Shown: piece after piece, positions 6,494-13,290 of the stretch | Layout of the letters: every line of letters starts with the position of its first letter | Position numbering within the stretch: position 1 is the stretch's first letter | NCBI GenBank assembly: GCA_023396465.1 | Contig: JAEWWF010000150.1 | Coordinates: forward strand, 1-14,260 | Reading direction: 5' to 3' | From: Pseudomonadota bacterium | GTDB taxonomy: Bacteria > Pseudomonadota > Alphaproteobacteria > Rhodospirillales > Rhodospirillaceae | Length of the DNA stretch: 14,260 bases | Position numbers and translations under genes: made by a program | The notes under the pieces: generated by a model | The model's input: only the letters and a program-made list of their open reading frames with translations | The model's database searches: none | Told to the model about the DNA's origin: nothing

Positions 6494-6842
6494 ACAGCAG
6501 CACCCGGACCGAGATCGGCTTGGGCAGGAAGGCGTCGAACCCCGCTTCCAGAAAGCGGTTGCGGTCGCGGCCGCGTGCGAAGGCGGTCACCGCCACCACC
6601 GGCGTGGTGCGCAGGTCGTCGGCATCCTTCACCAGTTTCAGTAGGTCGAAGCCCGACCTATCGGGAAGCTGGATGTCCATGAGAATGCAGGCCGGCCGAA
6701 CCGTCCGCACGATATCAACAATGTCGCGGCCGTCGCTGCTGGTGACAGGATTGAAGCCCCCCTGGCGGAGGATCTGCTCGAACAACTTCATGTTGAGGGC
6801 ATTATCCTCGACGACGAGGACATTTCTGCGTGCGTCGTCCAA
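6468..6842 (-). CDS. DivK-type single-domain response regulator
   Basis: A 124-residue stand-alone receiver. Key residues are present: Glu12/Asp13 (VLVVEDN), phospho-acceptor Asp56 (ILMDIQLP), Thr86 (VVAVTAFA) and Lys108 (LPKPISV). The strings LNMKLF, MDIQLP, PVVAVTAFA and KPISV match Caulobacter DivK, the cell-cycle switch that acts through DivL/CckA on CtrA; the loop sequences differ, so it may be a paralogue. The frame has no ATG before the receiver starts. TTG at 6842 is the likely start, with AAGGGGAAG about six bases upstream. The usual partner pleD is not adjacent; the neighbours are an exported protein (convergent) and an ArsN2-like gene upstream on the same strand. Family is certain, and the DivK role is likely but unproven. 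Confidence 0.85.
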   Translation of the reverse strand: MDDARRNVLVVEDNALNMKLFEQILRQGGFNPVTSSDGRDIVDIVRTVRPACILMDIQLPDRSGFDLLKLVKDADDLRTTPVVAVTAFARGRDRNRFLEAGFDAFLPKPISVRVLLSTVGQLAA

Positions 6843-6900
6843 TTTGGCTTCCCCTTCTTCCCTAATGTTCTTGAGGGTAATGGTGGCGCCCCTTACCCGC

Positions 6901-6936
6901 GGATAGCCAGGGTTAATTGGAATACGGTTGCTATCC
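6901..6936. promoter_or_regulatory. Inverted repeat upstream of the DivK-type gene
   Basis: GGATAGC (6901-6907) and GCTATCC (6930-6936) are exact inverted copies 22 bases apart, 59-94 bases upstream of the TTG start. A TTAA core lies between them, which resembles half of a CtrA site (TTAA-N7-TTAA), but the second half is missing. This could be an operator or a long-loop hairpin. The 125-bp spacer holds no gene. Confidence 0.3.
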
Positions 6937-6967
6937 CAAGGTTGATCATTTGGTCAGTGTATAAATT

Positions 6968-7426
6968 TCATGGCTGTAGCGACTTGGCATACAGGCCGGC
7001 GGTCGATGGGCACAGCCCGCTGAACTGCCGTGTCGTCTGGATGGCCGCCGGTGCCGTCTGCCGGTCGGCGGCGGTGTAACCGTGACGGCGGAAGAGAGCA
7101 CCGTTGCCGGTCGTCAGCAGCCATGCCGTCGCCGCCCCGGCCGCCGCCGACTCGGTCTCGATCCGGGTCAGCAAGCGGGCGCCAAGACCCTTGCCCCGCG
7201 CCGCCGGCACCGTCACCAGCGACCGTACCAGGGCGGTCTCGCCATGCAGTTCCAGGCCGCCGCAGGCGAGTGCTCGCCCCTTGGCATCCTCCACCAGCCA
7301 TAGGCGCACGTCCGCCGCCGCGATGTCATCGGCCGGCAGGCCCTCGGCCTTCAACAGGGCAGCCACGGCGGACAGATCGGCACCGGTGGCGGGACGCACG
7401 GAAAGAGAGGCGGCATCACTGGACAT
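6968..7426 (-). CDS. arsN2: GNAT acetyltransferase of the ArsN2 type
   Basis: A 152-residue single-domain N-acetyltransferase. Motif A (RSLVTVPAARGKGLGARLL, residues 68-86) carries the R-G-x-G-x-G acetyl-CoA pyrophosphate loop. The C-terminal block LFRRHGYTAADRQ followed by PAAIQTTRQFSGLCPSTA is the pattern of ArsN2 proteins, encoded in arsenic-resistance clusters. Related ArsN1 acetylates the organoarsenical antibiotic arsinothricin; for ArsN2 the substrate is less certain. The ATG at 7426 has GGAG about ten bases upstream. It follows the ArsR-ArsC fusion by 53 bases on the same strand, very likely as one transcript. No arsenite pump (ArsB/Acr3) or active arsenate reductase lies in the window, so resistance would need genes elsewhere. 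Confidence 0.78.
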   Translation of the reverse strand: MSSDAASLSVRPATGADLSAVAALLKAEGLPADDIAAADVRLWLVEDAKGRALACGGLELHGETALVRSLVTVPAARGKGLGARLLTRIETESAAAGAATAWLLTTGNGALFRRHGYTAADRQTAPAAIQTTRQFSGLCPSTAGLYAKSLQP

Positions 7427-7479
7427 GGCGGGTGGGCTCCAGCGGGTGGGATGGAAGTATGGTAGCCTAGGCGCGGCGG

Positions 7480-8319
7480 TCAGGCGACGCCGACGATACG
7501 GGCACGGCGGCCAATGGCGGTCAGATGCCGGGCCAGCGCCTCGCGGTTGCCGGTTGGCAGTGGCTGTTCCACCAGCGCTGCCATGCGATCGTGCAGCAAG
7601 CGGAATAGAGACTCGTAACGGCCGGCGATATCGGCCTCGGTTCCGACGATCTCCAGCGGATCGGGCAGAGGCCATCCGACCACCACCGGATCGCCGGGAA
7701 GCGGCGGCAGGGTGGCCGGGTCGACGCCATCGCACAGGATGATCACGGCCCGTACCGGCGGCAGACCGGCGGCCAGCAGGTCGCCGAGGCTTTTCGGTCT
7801 CAGTCCTCGGGTGTGGCAGTGGCGCCGATGCAGCAGGCCGAGCGCCACGGCGCTGGCGCCGGTCCCATCGGGGGCAAGGCCGGCGCTGACGGCATGGAAG
7901 CGTCCTTCCCCCTCGCGCATCAGAATCGATTCGGCCATCAGGCTGCGGGCACCGTTGCGGCGGCCCAGAAACAGCACCGTGCTGATCCCGGCTGGGTTTG
8001 CCGGAGGGACGGCGGTCGCATGGCCGGTCGATTGGCCGGTGGGGTGGACGGTCTCGCCCAGGAAGTGGATCAGGCGGTCCATCAGCGCCCGGTTGGCGCT
8101 GTAGATGAGCGACCGGCCCACCCGCCGGTGGGTGACCAGCCCGGCGGCCTTCAGCTGATTGAGGTGGAAGGACAGGGTGGAGGCGGACATGCCGCACTGT
8201 TCGGCGATGGCGCCGGCGGCCAGCCCTGCCTCGCCGGCCCGCACCAGCAGCCGGAAGACATCGAGCCGGGCTCCATAGGCCAGGGCGGCCATCGCCTGAA
8301 CGGCATCGTCCGAATTCAT
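7480..8319 (-). CDS. ArsR-type repressor fused to a cysteine-less arsenate-reductase-like domain
   Basis: A 279-residue fusion. Residues about 8-90 are an ArsR winged helix (AIAEQCGMSASTLSFHLNQLKAAGLV, then the wing RRVGRSLIYSA). After a 20-residue linker, residues 112-255 follow the low-molecular-weight phosphatase/ArsC fold: VLFLGRRNGARSLMAESIL, VSAGLAPDG, RPKSL, AVIILCDG and VVGWPLPDP. The P-loop C-x5-R has Gly119 in place of the nucleophilic Cys, while Arg125 and Ser126 remain. Of the later redox cysteines only Cys196 is seen. It cannot reduce arsenate by the usual mechanism, so the domain more likely binds an oxyanion or phospho-ligand as a sensor. The HTH part has a single Cys42, with no CxC or paired-Cys arsenite site. 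The ATG at 8319 has AAGGA about nine bases upstream. It is likely autoregulatory, with arsN2 downstream and ada divergent. Confidence 0.85.
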   Translation of the reverse strand: MNSDDAVQAMAALAYGARLDVFRLLVRAGEAGLAAGAIAEQCGMSASTLSFHLNQLKAAGLVTHRRVGRSLIYSANRALMDRLIHFLGETVHPTGQSTGHATAVPPANPAGISTVLFLGRRNGARSLMAESILMREGEGRFHAVSAGLAPDGTGASAVALGLLHRRHCHTRGLRPKSLGDLLAAGLPPVRAVIILCDGVDPATLPPLPGDPVVVGWPLPDPLEIVGTEADIAGRYESLFRLLHDRMAALVEQPLPTGNREALARHLTAIGRRARIVGVA

Positions 8320-8466
8320 GCGTCCATCCTTGCCGGGTTGTTGTGGCTCATGACGCGGCGGCGGACCGGGGAAAGGGCGGCTTTGGCGCCAGGATCCGGG
8401 TGGCCGCCGGCGGCGGGCCGCCGTACCATCATGCTGCATCCGCGCCACGACCAAGGAACAACCGCC

Positions 8467-9558
8467 ATGTCCGTGTCTCCGTTCCCGCCGGACACCGCCG
8501 AAGCGGCCGACGCCTCCTATTTTTGGTCGGCTGTGTTGCAGCGCAACAACAGGTTCGATGGAATTTTCTGGTATGGCGTCACCAGCACCGGCATCTACTG
8601 CCGTCCCGGGTGCCCGAGCCGCCGGCCAAAGCCCGACCGGGTGCGGTTCTTCGCCTCCTGCGCGGCGGCGGAAGTTGCGGGTTTCCGCCCGTGCCTGCGC
8701 TGCCAGCCGCGGGCGGCTGAGGCACCGGCGGCGGCCGACGTGGTGGCTGCCTGCCGTCTGCTCGCCGCCGCCGTGGCGGAAGGGGCGGAGGCGGCGGAGG
8801 TGACGGCGGAGGGCGTGGCCGCCGCCCTTGGCGTTTCGGCCAGCACGCTGCATCGCCGGTTCCGGGCCGTGCTCGGCTGCACGCCGGCGCAGGTGGTGGA
8901 GGTCTACCGCATGGACACGCTGCGCCGCCTGCTGCGGCAGGGCGAAGGCGTGGCCGGCGCCACCTACGGCGCCGGTTTCGGGTCCGCCAGCCGCGTTTAT
9001 GAGCGCGCCGCAGCGCATCTCGGCATGACACCCGCTGCCTATGCCCGTGGCGGTGCCGGCGAGACGGTGGGGGCGGTGGTGGTGGAGACGCCGGTTGGCG
9101 CCCTGCTGGTGGCGGGCACCCATCGGGGCCTGTGCGCCGTGCGGCTGGGCGATGACGGCGATGCCCTGTGGCGCGAGCTGGCGGGCGAGTTCCCCGCCGC
9201 CACCCTCGCCGAGGCCGATGCGGCGGTGCGGGCGTGGGCGGCCGATCTCGCCGCCTGGGTGGCGGGGGAGCGGGCTTGGCCGCGGCTGCCGGTGGACGTG
9301 CGCGGCACCGCTTTCCAGCGTCGGGTGTGGGAGGCGCTGCGGGACATCCCATCCGGCGCCACCATCACCTATCGCGACCTCGCCGGCCGCATCGGCCAAC
9401 CGACGGCGGCGCGCGCGGTGGCGCGGGCGGTGGCGAGCAACCCGGTGGCCCTGGCGGTGCCCTGCCACCGGGTGGTGCCGGCCGCCGGCGGCTGCGGCGG
9501 CTACCGCTGGGGGCCGGAGCGCAAGGCGCGGCTGCTCACCCGCGAGGGGCAGGAGTAA
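8467..9558 (+). CDS. ada: Ada: DNA alkylation repair methyltransferase and transcription activator
   Basis: A 363-residue protein with the full Ada layout. The N-terminal zinc domain has Cys45, Cys49, Cys76 and Cys79 (GIYCRPGCPSR and FRPCLRCQP); Cys45 accepts methyl groups from phosphotriesters. An AraC-type HTH spans about residues 95-180. The C-terminal O6-methylguanine methyltransferase domain carries PCHRV with acceptor Cys333, plus FQRRVWEALRDIPSG and the TYRDLA helix. Methylation of Cys45 turns Ada into an activator of its own gene and other repair genes in E. coli; the same is inferred here. The ATG at 8467 has AAGGA nine bases upstream. The gene diverges from the ArsR-ArsC fusion over a 147-bp spacer and converges with a thioesterase one base after its stop. 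No alkB or alkA lies adjacent. Confidence 0.95.
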   Translation: MSVSPFPPDTAEAADASYFWSAVLQRNNRFDGIFWYGVTSTGIYCRPGCPSRRPKPDRVRFFASCAAAEVAGFRPCLRCQPRAAEAPAAADVVAACRLLAAAVAEGAEAAEVTAEGVAAALGVSASTLHRRFRAVLGCTPAQVVEVYRMDTLRRLLRQGEGVAGATYGAGFGSASRVYERAAAHLGMTPAAYARGGAGETVGAVVVETPVGALLVAGTHRGLCAVRLGDDGDALWRELAGEFPAATLAEADAAVRAWAADLAAWVAGERAWPRLPVDVRGTAFQRRVWEALRDIPSGATITYRDLAGRIGQPTAARAVARAVASNPVALAVPCHRVVPAAGGCGGYRWGPERKARLLTREGQE

Positions 9559-9559
9559 C

Positions 9560-10048
9560 TCAGCCCCCGGCCGGCGGATCGACGCGGATCAGGGTTTGCA
9601 ACAGGGTGGCGCACAGCTTGCGGGCGGCCCCGGTCGGCGCATCGGACACGAAGACATCGACACGGGTGACGGTGAGGGTGCGGCCCGGTTTCAGCACCTC
9701 GCCACGGGCGACCAACCAGGCGCCTCGGGCCGGGCTGACCAGGTTCATCTTGTATTCGGTGGTCAGCACGTTGCTGCCGGCCGGCATCAGCGAATAGCCG
9801 GCGAAGCCGCCCGCCGAATCACCGACCGTGCCGACCACGCCGCCATGGAAGAAGCCGTTCTGCTGGCTGACGTGATCGGCGAAGGGCAGGGCGATCTCGC
9901 ACAGGCCCGGTTCCACCAGCGCCAGCCGGGCGCCGATCGCCTGGATGGCGCCCTGGTTGGCGAAGATGGTGTGGATGCGCTCCCGCCACGCCGGATCAGG
10001 CGGGATGACGGTGGCCGGCGACGGGCCGACGGCAACGGTGCTGGACAT
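9560..10048 (-). CDS. PaaI-type hotdog thioesterase
   Basis: A 162-residue single hotdog-fold protein of the PaaI/YbgC-like 4HBT group, which hydrolyses acyl- or aryl-CoA thioesters. The active-site block NGFFHGGVVGTVGDSAGG (residues 64-81) has the conserved Asn64, His-Gly-Gly turn and Asp77 expected for this group. The segment TTEYKMNLVSPARG fits the central beta-strands. The substrate cannot be told; no phenylacetate genes are near. The ATG at 10048 has GGGAGA about eight bases upstream. It ends one base from the ada stop (TAA-C-TCA), with no room for a terminator, and diverges from the phosphatase-like gene over 61 bases. Confidence 0.82.
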   Translation of the reverse strand: MSSTVAVGPSPATVIPPDPAWRERIHTIFANQGAIQAIGARLALVEPGLCEIALPFADHVSQQNGFFHGGVVGTVGDSAGGFAGYSLMPAGSNVLTTEYKMNLVSPARGAWLVARGEVLKPGRTLTVTRVDVFVSDAPTGAARKLCATLLQTLIRVDPPAGG

Positions 10049-10109
10049 TCTGATGGTCTCCCTGTTTGGTTCGGGTTCACCCCGATCCGGCAAGCCTAGG
10101 AGACCTGAC

Positions 10110-10925
10110 GTGGCGGAAGGCAAGATCGTTCTGGTGCTGGTTGATGGGCTGCGCGACGACACCGCCCGCCGCCATTGCGGCTTCCTGGAAGGACTGGTGG
10201 CGGTCGGCAAGGCGGAGCGCCGCACCCTGCGCGCCTGCCTGCCGAGCGTGTCGCGGTCGCTCTACCATACCGTCCACACCGGCCTCGCGCCCGCCGAGCA
10301 CGGAATCAACAGCAATCTTCTGGTGAGGCCCGGCCGCCACCCCGACGTGTTCAGTCTGGCGGCGGCGGCTGGCAAGGTGACGGCGGCGGCGGCCTTCTCG
10401 TGGTTCGCCGAGCTGTACAACGGCGCCATCCCTTACGATCCGGCCGAGCACCGGGAGGTGGACGACGACCGGCTGGCCATCCGCCATGGCCGCTTCTATC
10501 TCGATTGCGACCAGCCCGACACCGAGGTGTTCCATCAGGCGGAAATGCTGGTGCGGCGGCGGGCGCCAGACTACCTGCTGGTCCACCCCATGAGCGTCGA
10601 CCACATCGGTCATCGCCACGGCGGCGACAGCAGCGAGTACCGTGGCCGGGTCGGCTGGTGCGACGACCTGTTGAGCCAGCATGTGCCGGGCTGGATGGAG
10701 CGCGGCTATCGCGTCATCGTCACCGCCGACCACGGCATGGACGCCGAAGGCCGGCATGGTGGCGACTACCCGGAGGTGACGCGGGTGCCGTTCTACCTGA
10801 TTGGCGGTCCGCCGCTGACGGTGGCGGCGGACGTCGAGGTCGATCAGCGGGCGGTGGCGCCCACCGTGCTGCGGCTGTTGGGGCTGCCGGTGCCGGAGAC
10901 CATGCGGGTGGCGCCGTTGGTGTAA
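10110..10925 (+). CDS. Alkaline-phosphatase-superfamily hydrolase (nucleotide pyrophosphatase/phosphodiesterase type)
   Basis: A 271-residue cytosolic protein without a signal peptide. Metal-site motifs of the superfamily appear in order: Asp12 (LVLVDGLRDD), a probable Ser nucleophile in LPSVSRSLYHTVHTG (residues 44-58), then GLAPAEHGINSN, Asp164/His168 (SVDHIGHRHG), Asp207/His208 (TADHGMD) and His216. This suits type I phosphodiesterases and related metal-dependent phosphatases; the substrate is unknown. I chose the GTG at 10110 because AGGAG lies seven bases upstream and homology begins right after; upstream in-frame starts run into the divergent thioesterase promoter region. It ends eight bases from the convergent aldolase stop. 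Confidence 0.82.
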   Translation: MAEGKIVLVLVDGLRDDTARRHCGFLEGLVAVGKAERRTLRACLPSVSRSLYHTVHTGLAPAEHGINSNLLVRPGRHPDVFSLAAAAGKVTAAAAFSWFAELYNGAIPYDPAEHREVDDDRLAIRHGRFYLDCDQPDTEVFHQAEMLVRRRAPDYLLVHPMSVDHIGHRHGGDSSEYRGRVGWCDDLLSQHVPGWMERGYRVIVTADHGMDAEGRHGGDYPEVTRVPFYLIGGPPLTVAADVEVDQRAVAPTVLRLLGLPVPETMRVAPLV

Positions 10926-10933
10926 GGACCGCC

Positions 10934-11863
10934 TCAGGCTTTGTCCCGATAGACCTCGATGATGGCGCCGAGCAGAGCCAGCGCATCCTCGCGCGACCGC
11001 TGGAAGCTGTTGCGGCCGATGATCGAGCCGTTGCCGCCGCCGTCGCGGATGGCGCGGGCGTCGTCCAGGATGCCCTCGTCCCCCTTCTTGCCGCCGCCCG
11101 AGAACACCACCAGCCGGCGGCCGTTGAAGCAGGCTTGCACGATGTGGGCCACCCGCTCCGCCATGGTGCCGGAGGGGATTTTCTGGCTGTCGTAGACCGT
11201 TTTCGCGTCCGCCTGTTCCAGATGGGCGGTGGGCAGTTTCACCTTCACCACATGGGCGCCGGCCAGACAGGCCATGTGAGCGGCGTAAGCGTCGACGTCG
11301 AGCGCCGTCTCGCCTGCCGTCGTCAGGAAGCCGCCGCGCGGGTAGGACCACACCACCGTCGGCAGGCCGCAGGCCTTGGCCTCGGCGATGAGGTCGCGCA
11401 GCGATTCCAGCATGTCGTAGAACTGGGCGCTGCCGGGGTAGATCGTGTAGCCGATGGCGGCGCAGCCAAGCCGCAGCGCGTCGTCCACCGAGGCGGTGAC
11501 GGCTTGGGTCGGGTTGTCCTTGTCGGGGTGCAGGCTGTTGGCGCTGTTCATCTTGAGGATGGTCGGGATCGCTCCGGCGAAAGCATCCGCTCCGGCCTCC
11601 AGGGCGCCCAGCGGCGCCGCATAGGCGCTCAGGCCGGCATCGACCGCCAGCTGATAGTGATAATGGGGATCATAGCCGGCGGGGTTGGGGCCGAAGCTGC
11701 GCGCCGGTCCGTGCTCGAACCCCTGGTCAACGGGCAGGATCAGCAGCCGGCCGGTGCCGCCCAGCTTGCCCTCCATGAGGATGCGGGCGAGATTGGCCTT
11801 GGTGCCGGGATTGTCGCTTTCATAGGCGGCGAGGATCTTCCTGACCTTCTGGGTAATGCGCAT
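10934..11863 (-). CDS. fbaB: Class I fructose-bisphosphate aldolase, FbaB/DhnA type
   Basis: A 309-residue (beta/alpha)8 aldolase of the archaeal-type class I group. It cleaves fructose 1,6-bisphosphate to dihydroxyacetone phosphate and glyceraldehyde 3-phosphate through a lysine Schiff base. Visible marks: LILPVDQGFEHGP (residues 41-53, with active-site Asp46), the AHVVKVKLPT strand with the Schiff-base lysine (Lys207 or Lys209), and the phosphate-binding FSGGGKKGD (254-262) and GGGNGSIIGRNSFQR (275-289). The length is normal. The ATG at 11863 has a weak GGA-type site. It is a single gene on its strand: a 252-bp gene-free spacer upstream (11864-12115) and a convergent phosphatase downstream. 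Whether it runs in glycolysis or gluconeogenesis cannot be told. Confidence 0.92.
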   Translation of the reverse strand: MRITQKVRKILAAYESDNPGTKANLARILMEGKLGGTGRLLILPVDQGFEHGPARSFGPNPAGYDPHYHYQLAVDAGLSAYAAPLGALEAGADAFAGAIPTILKMNSANSLHPDKDNPTQAVTASVDDALRLGCAAIGYTIYPGSAQFYDMLESLRDLIAEAKACGLPTVVWSYPRGGFLTTAGETALDVDAYAAHMACLAGAHVVKVKLPTAHLEQADAKTVYDSQKIPSGTMAERVAHIVQACFNGRRLVVFSGGGKKGDEGILDDARAIRDGGGNGSIIGRNSFQRSREDALALLGAIIEVYRDKA

Positions 11864-12115
11864 CGGCTCTGTTCCAGTACTGATCTCATCCAGTCGGACG
11901 GGAACGTACCGGCCCCGGTGTCCGTTGCCGCCGGCGGCGAGAGTGGAGGCTGTGACCTGTGACAGCGGAGGGCGAACGAAGTCACTGGCTCAGGCGTCTT
12001 GCTCATACGGGTATTGTCGAACGGAGTACGCCCGGCCAGAGGGCGCAAGGCCGCGTCACTTCGGGGGCCTGATCTGTTCGGGTGTCATGGGTTCAGACCA
12101 AGGTGATAGGTGATC

Positions 12116-12499
12116 ATGACCTGGAGGATGAGGGCAGAAGGCGCCGGCCACGGCGCCACGACCCGCCACGGCGGAGGTGCGAGCCCCGCCGACGAGGCCG
12201 AGGATGTCGGTGGAGCGGCCGATCAGCTTCTCGGCACCACCCGGCGCACGACGGCCTTGACCCTGGAAGCGGCCTTGACCCGCGTGCGCCCGTTGCGGCA
12301 GAACCGGCGGGGTCGCTTCGACTGGCGGGACGATGATACGCTGGATGATGCGGTGATCTCGGCGGCGTTCGACATGATGGCGCTGACGCGCCTGTCGCTG
12401 CGGTCCGCCGAGCGTCTCAACGGCGTTGTTGCCGCCCTGGTGGCGGGGGGCGCACCGCCACCGGACGCCGCCGAAGGCTCCATCTCCAGGTCGACGTGA
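12116..12499 (+). CDS. Small protein of unknown function
   Basis: A 127-residue frame with the codon pattern of a real gene (third positions nearly all G or C). The N-terminal half is Gly/Arg-rich and low in complexity. Residues about 65-120 (FDWRDDDTLDDAVISAAFDM, MALTRLSLRSAERL, NGVVAALVAGG) look like two amphipathic helices in an acidic-to-basic pattern. There is no signal peptide, membrane segment or cysteine. ATG 12116 has AGG five bases upstream; GTG 12110 with AAGG six bases upstream is equally possible and adds two residues. An 18-bp repeat (GCCTTGACC at 12252 and 12270) lies within it. The opposite strand also carries open frames here, but with Arg/His-rich shadow composition. I do not recognise the family. 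Confidence 0.55.
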   Translation: MTWRMRAEGAGHGATTRHGGGASPADEAEDVGGAADQLLGTTRRTTALTLEAALTRVRPLRQNRRGRFDWRDDDTLDDAVISAAFDMMALTRLSLRSAERLNGVVAALVAGGAPPPDAAEGSISRST

Positions 12500-12510
12500 C
12501 AACCGAGAGG

Positions 12511-12526
12511 TGTGACGGCCGTCACA
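12511..12526. promoter_or_regulatory. Perfect CRP-type palindrome
   Basis: TGTGACGGCCGTCACA reads the same on both strands and matches the CRP/Clp consensus TGTGA-N6-TCACA exactly. It begins 12 bases past the stop of the small unknown gene and lies in a gene-free stretch. No protein-coding start faces it within 200 bases: the next gene to the right ends, rather than starts, there. It may control a small RNA on the plus strand. Confidence 0.6.
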
Positions 12527-12532
12527 GGACTG

Positions 12533-12561
12533 TTGCGTCCCGGATCGGGGCATATTACTCT
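12533..12561 (+). promoter_or_regulatory. Weak candidate promoter next to the CRP-type site
   Basis: TTGCGT (12533-12538) and TACTCT (12556-12561) are 17 bases apart, with an AT-rich CATATTACT around the second element. A start near 12568 would place the palindrome centre about 49 bases upstream, which is not a standard CRP activation distance. Confidence 0.25.
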
Positions 12562-12567
12562 GAAGCA

Positions 12568-12687
12568 GAAATACGTCGGATGATCCTAACCTAATGGGGT
12601 AGCCGACAGCCGCCGAGGACGTTCTGACGCGGGTCGAGGGATACCGAACAAAAGAAAAAGAGCGGCACCGTCACGGGCCGCTCTTTT
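12568..12687 (+). ncRNA. Candidate small regulatory RNA
   Basis: This is a possible transcript of about 120 bases between the CRP-type site and the terminator at 12656-12687. It has no convincing reading frame (only ATG ATC CTA ACC TAA at 12580). A 5' stem can form from GTCGG (12575-12579) and CCGAC (12603-12607), with an inner UCC/GGG pairing and an unpaired UAACCUAAU loop. An A-rich single-stranded stretch (12648-12659) precedes the terminator. The alternative is a plain 3' untranslated region shared by the convergent genes. Confidence 0.3.
12656..12687. terminator. Bidirectional intrinsic terminator
   Basis: A perfect 11-bp stem (AAAAGAGCGGC, 12656-12666, with GCCGCTCTTTT, 12677-12687) closes a 10-base loop. 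It ends in T bases on the plus strand and in CTTTTTCTTTTG on the minus strand. It sits 26 bases past the stop of the minus-strand thioesterase and also ends any plus-strand RNA from the left. Confidence 0.9.
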
Positions 12688-12713
12688 CACGTCTGGAGAT
12701 CGGGTTCCGCCGG

Positions 12714-13232
12714 TCAGGGCGACAAACCGTCGGCGCTGCGCCAGGCGGCCACCCAGTCGGGGGCGTCTGGCGAGGGGGTGGTGATACCGGCGCGCGCCAC
12801 CGTTTCGGCCGGCGACACGCGGGCGCCCTGGCGGATGAACACCGCCTTCACCAGCGCCGCGCAGGCAAGCTGCCCATCGGCGGTCATGATCTGCTGCTCC
12901 AGATAGATCCAGCGGTCGTCCCAGCACAGCAGGCGGGTGGTCAGCCGGCAGCGCTGCAAGGGGCCGAGCGGCCGGCGGAACCGCACCGTGGTACCGCCGA
13001 TCACCGCCTGCCACTTCTCCCGCAGCATGGTCTTGTGCAGGCCGGTGCGGATGATGAGGTCGGCCCGCCCGAGGTCCATGAGCGACAGGTAGCGGGCATT
13101 GTTCATGTGGACGTTGAGGTCGAGATCGTGCGGCCACACCCGGAACGTCAGCTCCGAGGTGTCGAACATTCCGAGCCGCCGTCCGGTCAGGGCGCCGATG
13201 ATGATCCTGAGCAGGCGAAGCCACAGGTTCAT
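12714..13232 (-). CDS. Hotdog acyl-CoA thioesterase, 4HBT_2/THEM6-like
   Basis: A 172-residue protein. The first 17 residues (NLWLRLLRIIIGALTGRR) are a hydrophobic-basic helix that may touch the membrane. The hotdog domain begins with ELTFRVWPHDLDLNVHMNNARYLSLMDLGR (residues 27-56), where D-L-D-x-N-x-H-M-N-N-x-R-Y is the signature of the 4HBT_2/FadM-like thioesterases. KWQAVIGGTTVRFRRPLGPLQ and the strand DDRWIYLEQQIM follow. It probably hydrolyses long-chain acyl-CoA. The ATG at 13232 has only a distant GAGG. It follows the acyl-CoA dehydrogenase by 83 bases on the same strand, which fits a fatty-acid unit, and a strong terminator follows it. Confidence 0.85.
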   Translation of the reverse strand: MNLWLRLLRIIIGALTGRRLGMFDTSELTFRVWPHDLDLNVHMNNARYLSLMDLGRADLIIRTGLHKTMLREKWQAVIGGTTVRFRRPLGPLQRCRLTTRLLCWDDRWIYLEQQIMTADGQLACAALVKAVFIRQGARVSPAETVARAGITTPSPDAPDWVAAWRSADGLSP

Positions 13233-13290
13233 GGGATTACGGGAGCCTCTTCATCGGTGAATCCTGTCCCGGACGGCGGTGGATGTGCGA

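Noticed and set aside
7427..8197. N-terminal extension of the ArsN2 frame by 257 codons
   Set aside because: This part overlaps the ArsR-ArsC fusion in another frame and is Arg/Pro-rich; ArsN2 homology begins at the ATG at 7426, which has its own ribosome binding site.
10175..11962. Open frame of 595 codons on the plus strand across the phosphatase and aldolase genes
   Set aside because: It spans two clear genes in other frames, and its composition changes to shadow type over each.
12056..12553. Minus-strand open frame opposite the small unknown gene
   Set aside because: Its Arg/His/Gly-rich sequence lacks any motif and it would run through the CRP-type palindrome; the plus-strand frame has better codon use.
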